From an uncultured Lachnospiraceae bacterium (GTDB lineage: Bacteria > Bacillota_A > Clostridia > Lachnospirales > Lachnospiraceae), in NCBI GenBank assembly GCA_902767195.1, contig CACXGS010000391.1, positions 1-6,408 of the forward strand: DNA of 6,408 bases. The letters run 5' to 3'. Under the pieces are notes generated by a model, which saw only the letters and a program-made list of their open reading frames with translations, had not been told where the DNA came from and ran no database searches. Both the position numbers and the translations under genes were made by a program. Shown here piece by piece: positions 6,066 through 6,408 of this stretch. Each line of letters starts with the position of its first letter. Position 1 is the first letter of the stretch.

Positions 6066-6408
6066 ATGGCCAAGAACAAGAGAAAGAATCAAAATCCGAA
6101 GCAGCAGGCAGTCCTGAACCTGATTGTCATTCTGCTCGTTTCCGTGTTTGCAGCGTATACGGTCCTTACGGGTCTGGGCAAACAGCATAAGGGAAGCGCA
6201 AAGAATATCGAACAAGGTCTGGATCTGCAGGGTGGTGCCAGCATTACCTATCAGATTGAGGATAAGAAGTATACCGATTCTGATGTAAAAGACACCGAGT
6301 ATAAGCTGCAGAAGCGTGTGGAGCAGTACAGTACCGAGTCTGAAGTCTACCGGGAAGGCAATGACCGTATCACCGTTGAGATCCCCGGTTTCCACGATGC
6401 CAACGAAG
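6066..6408 (+). CDS. secD: Protein translocase subunit SecD (3'-truncated by window edge)
   Basis: SecD is a polytopic membrane protein of the RND superfamily that, with SecF, uses the proton motive force to help pull proteins through the SecYEG channel. Only the first 114 codons are visible. The start ATG 6066 follows AGGAGG (6050-6055) located inside the end of scfB, with a 10-base spacer and 5 bases between the genes. Residues 1-14 are Lys/Asn/Gln-rich and positively charged, followed by a first membrane segment at about 16-35. The conserved GLDLQGG (about 51-57) then marks the start of the extracellular P1 domain, and RITVEIPGF appears near 102-110 as in the family motif VeiPG. The context after yajC, though interrupted by scfA-scfB, supports the call. 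Whether secF is separate or fused cannot be seen. Confidence 0.93.
   Translation, partial: MAKNKRKNQNPKQQAVLNLIVILLVSVFAAYTVLTGLGKQHKGSAKNIEQGLDLQGGASITYQIEDKKYTDSDVKDTEYKLQKRVEQYSTESEVYREGNDRITVEIPGFHDANE

Overview
The window is a chromosomal housekeeping stretch, all on the + strand, from a Gram-positive anaerobe of class Clostridia. The placement rests on the near-clade-specific SCIFF peptide and maturase pair, the prmA-rsmE and tgt-yajC-secD gene orders, strong AGGAGG ribosome binding sites, and protein sequences of Firmicutes type. Base composition looks close to half G+C, which with the protein texture suggests a Lachnospiraceae-like organism. That last step is an inference and the genus is not called.

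Region 1 (1-2636) is a tightly packed operon: the 3' part of prmA (ribosomal protein L11 methyltransferase, 5' end outside the window), rsmE (16S rRNA m3U1498 methyltransferase) and aroC (chorismate synthase). The gaps are 7 and 3 bases. A 141-base intergenic gap follows. It shows no convincing terminator but carries a good sigma-A type promoter with an extended -10 element.

Region 2 (2778-4284) holds tgt (tRNA-guanine transglycosylase, queuosine pathway) and yajC (Sec translocase accessory subunit). Two perfect 7-bp inverted repeats lie between them, one spanning the tgt stop codon and one abutting the yajC ribosome binding site.

Region 3 (4285-6060) is the most interesting part. It is a ribosomally synthesised, post-translationally modified peptide system placed between yajC and secD. 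A near-consensus promoter (TTGATA, 17-base spacer, TATAAT with TGn extension) drives a 48-codon gene, scfA (4412-4558). Its product is the Cys-rich SCIFF ranthipeptide precursor. A strong 12-bp stem-loop and a second stem-loop follow, then scfB (4705-6060, TTG start). ScfB is the radical SAM/SPASM maturase that installs a Cys-to-Thr thioether. All cluster-binding cysteines expected for the radical SAM site and the SPASM domain are present.

Region 4 (6066-6408) is the 5' end of secD, starting 5 bases after scfB, so scfB and secD are almost certainly co-transcribed. The system is known as a family, but its native function is poorly understood. Its embedding in the Sec accessory locus, with hairpins between peptide and enzyme, is the observation most worth following up.
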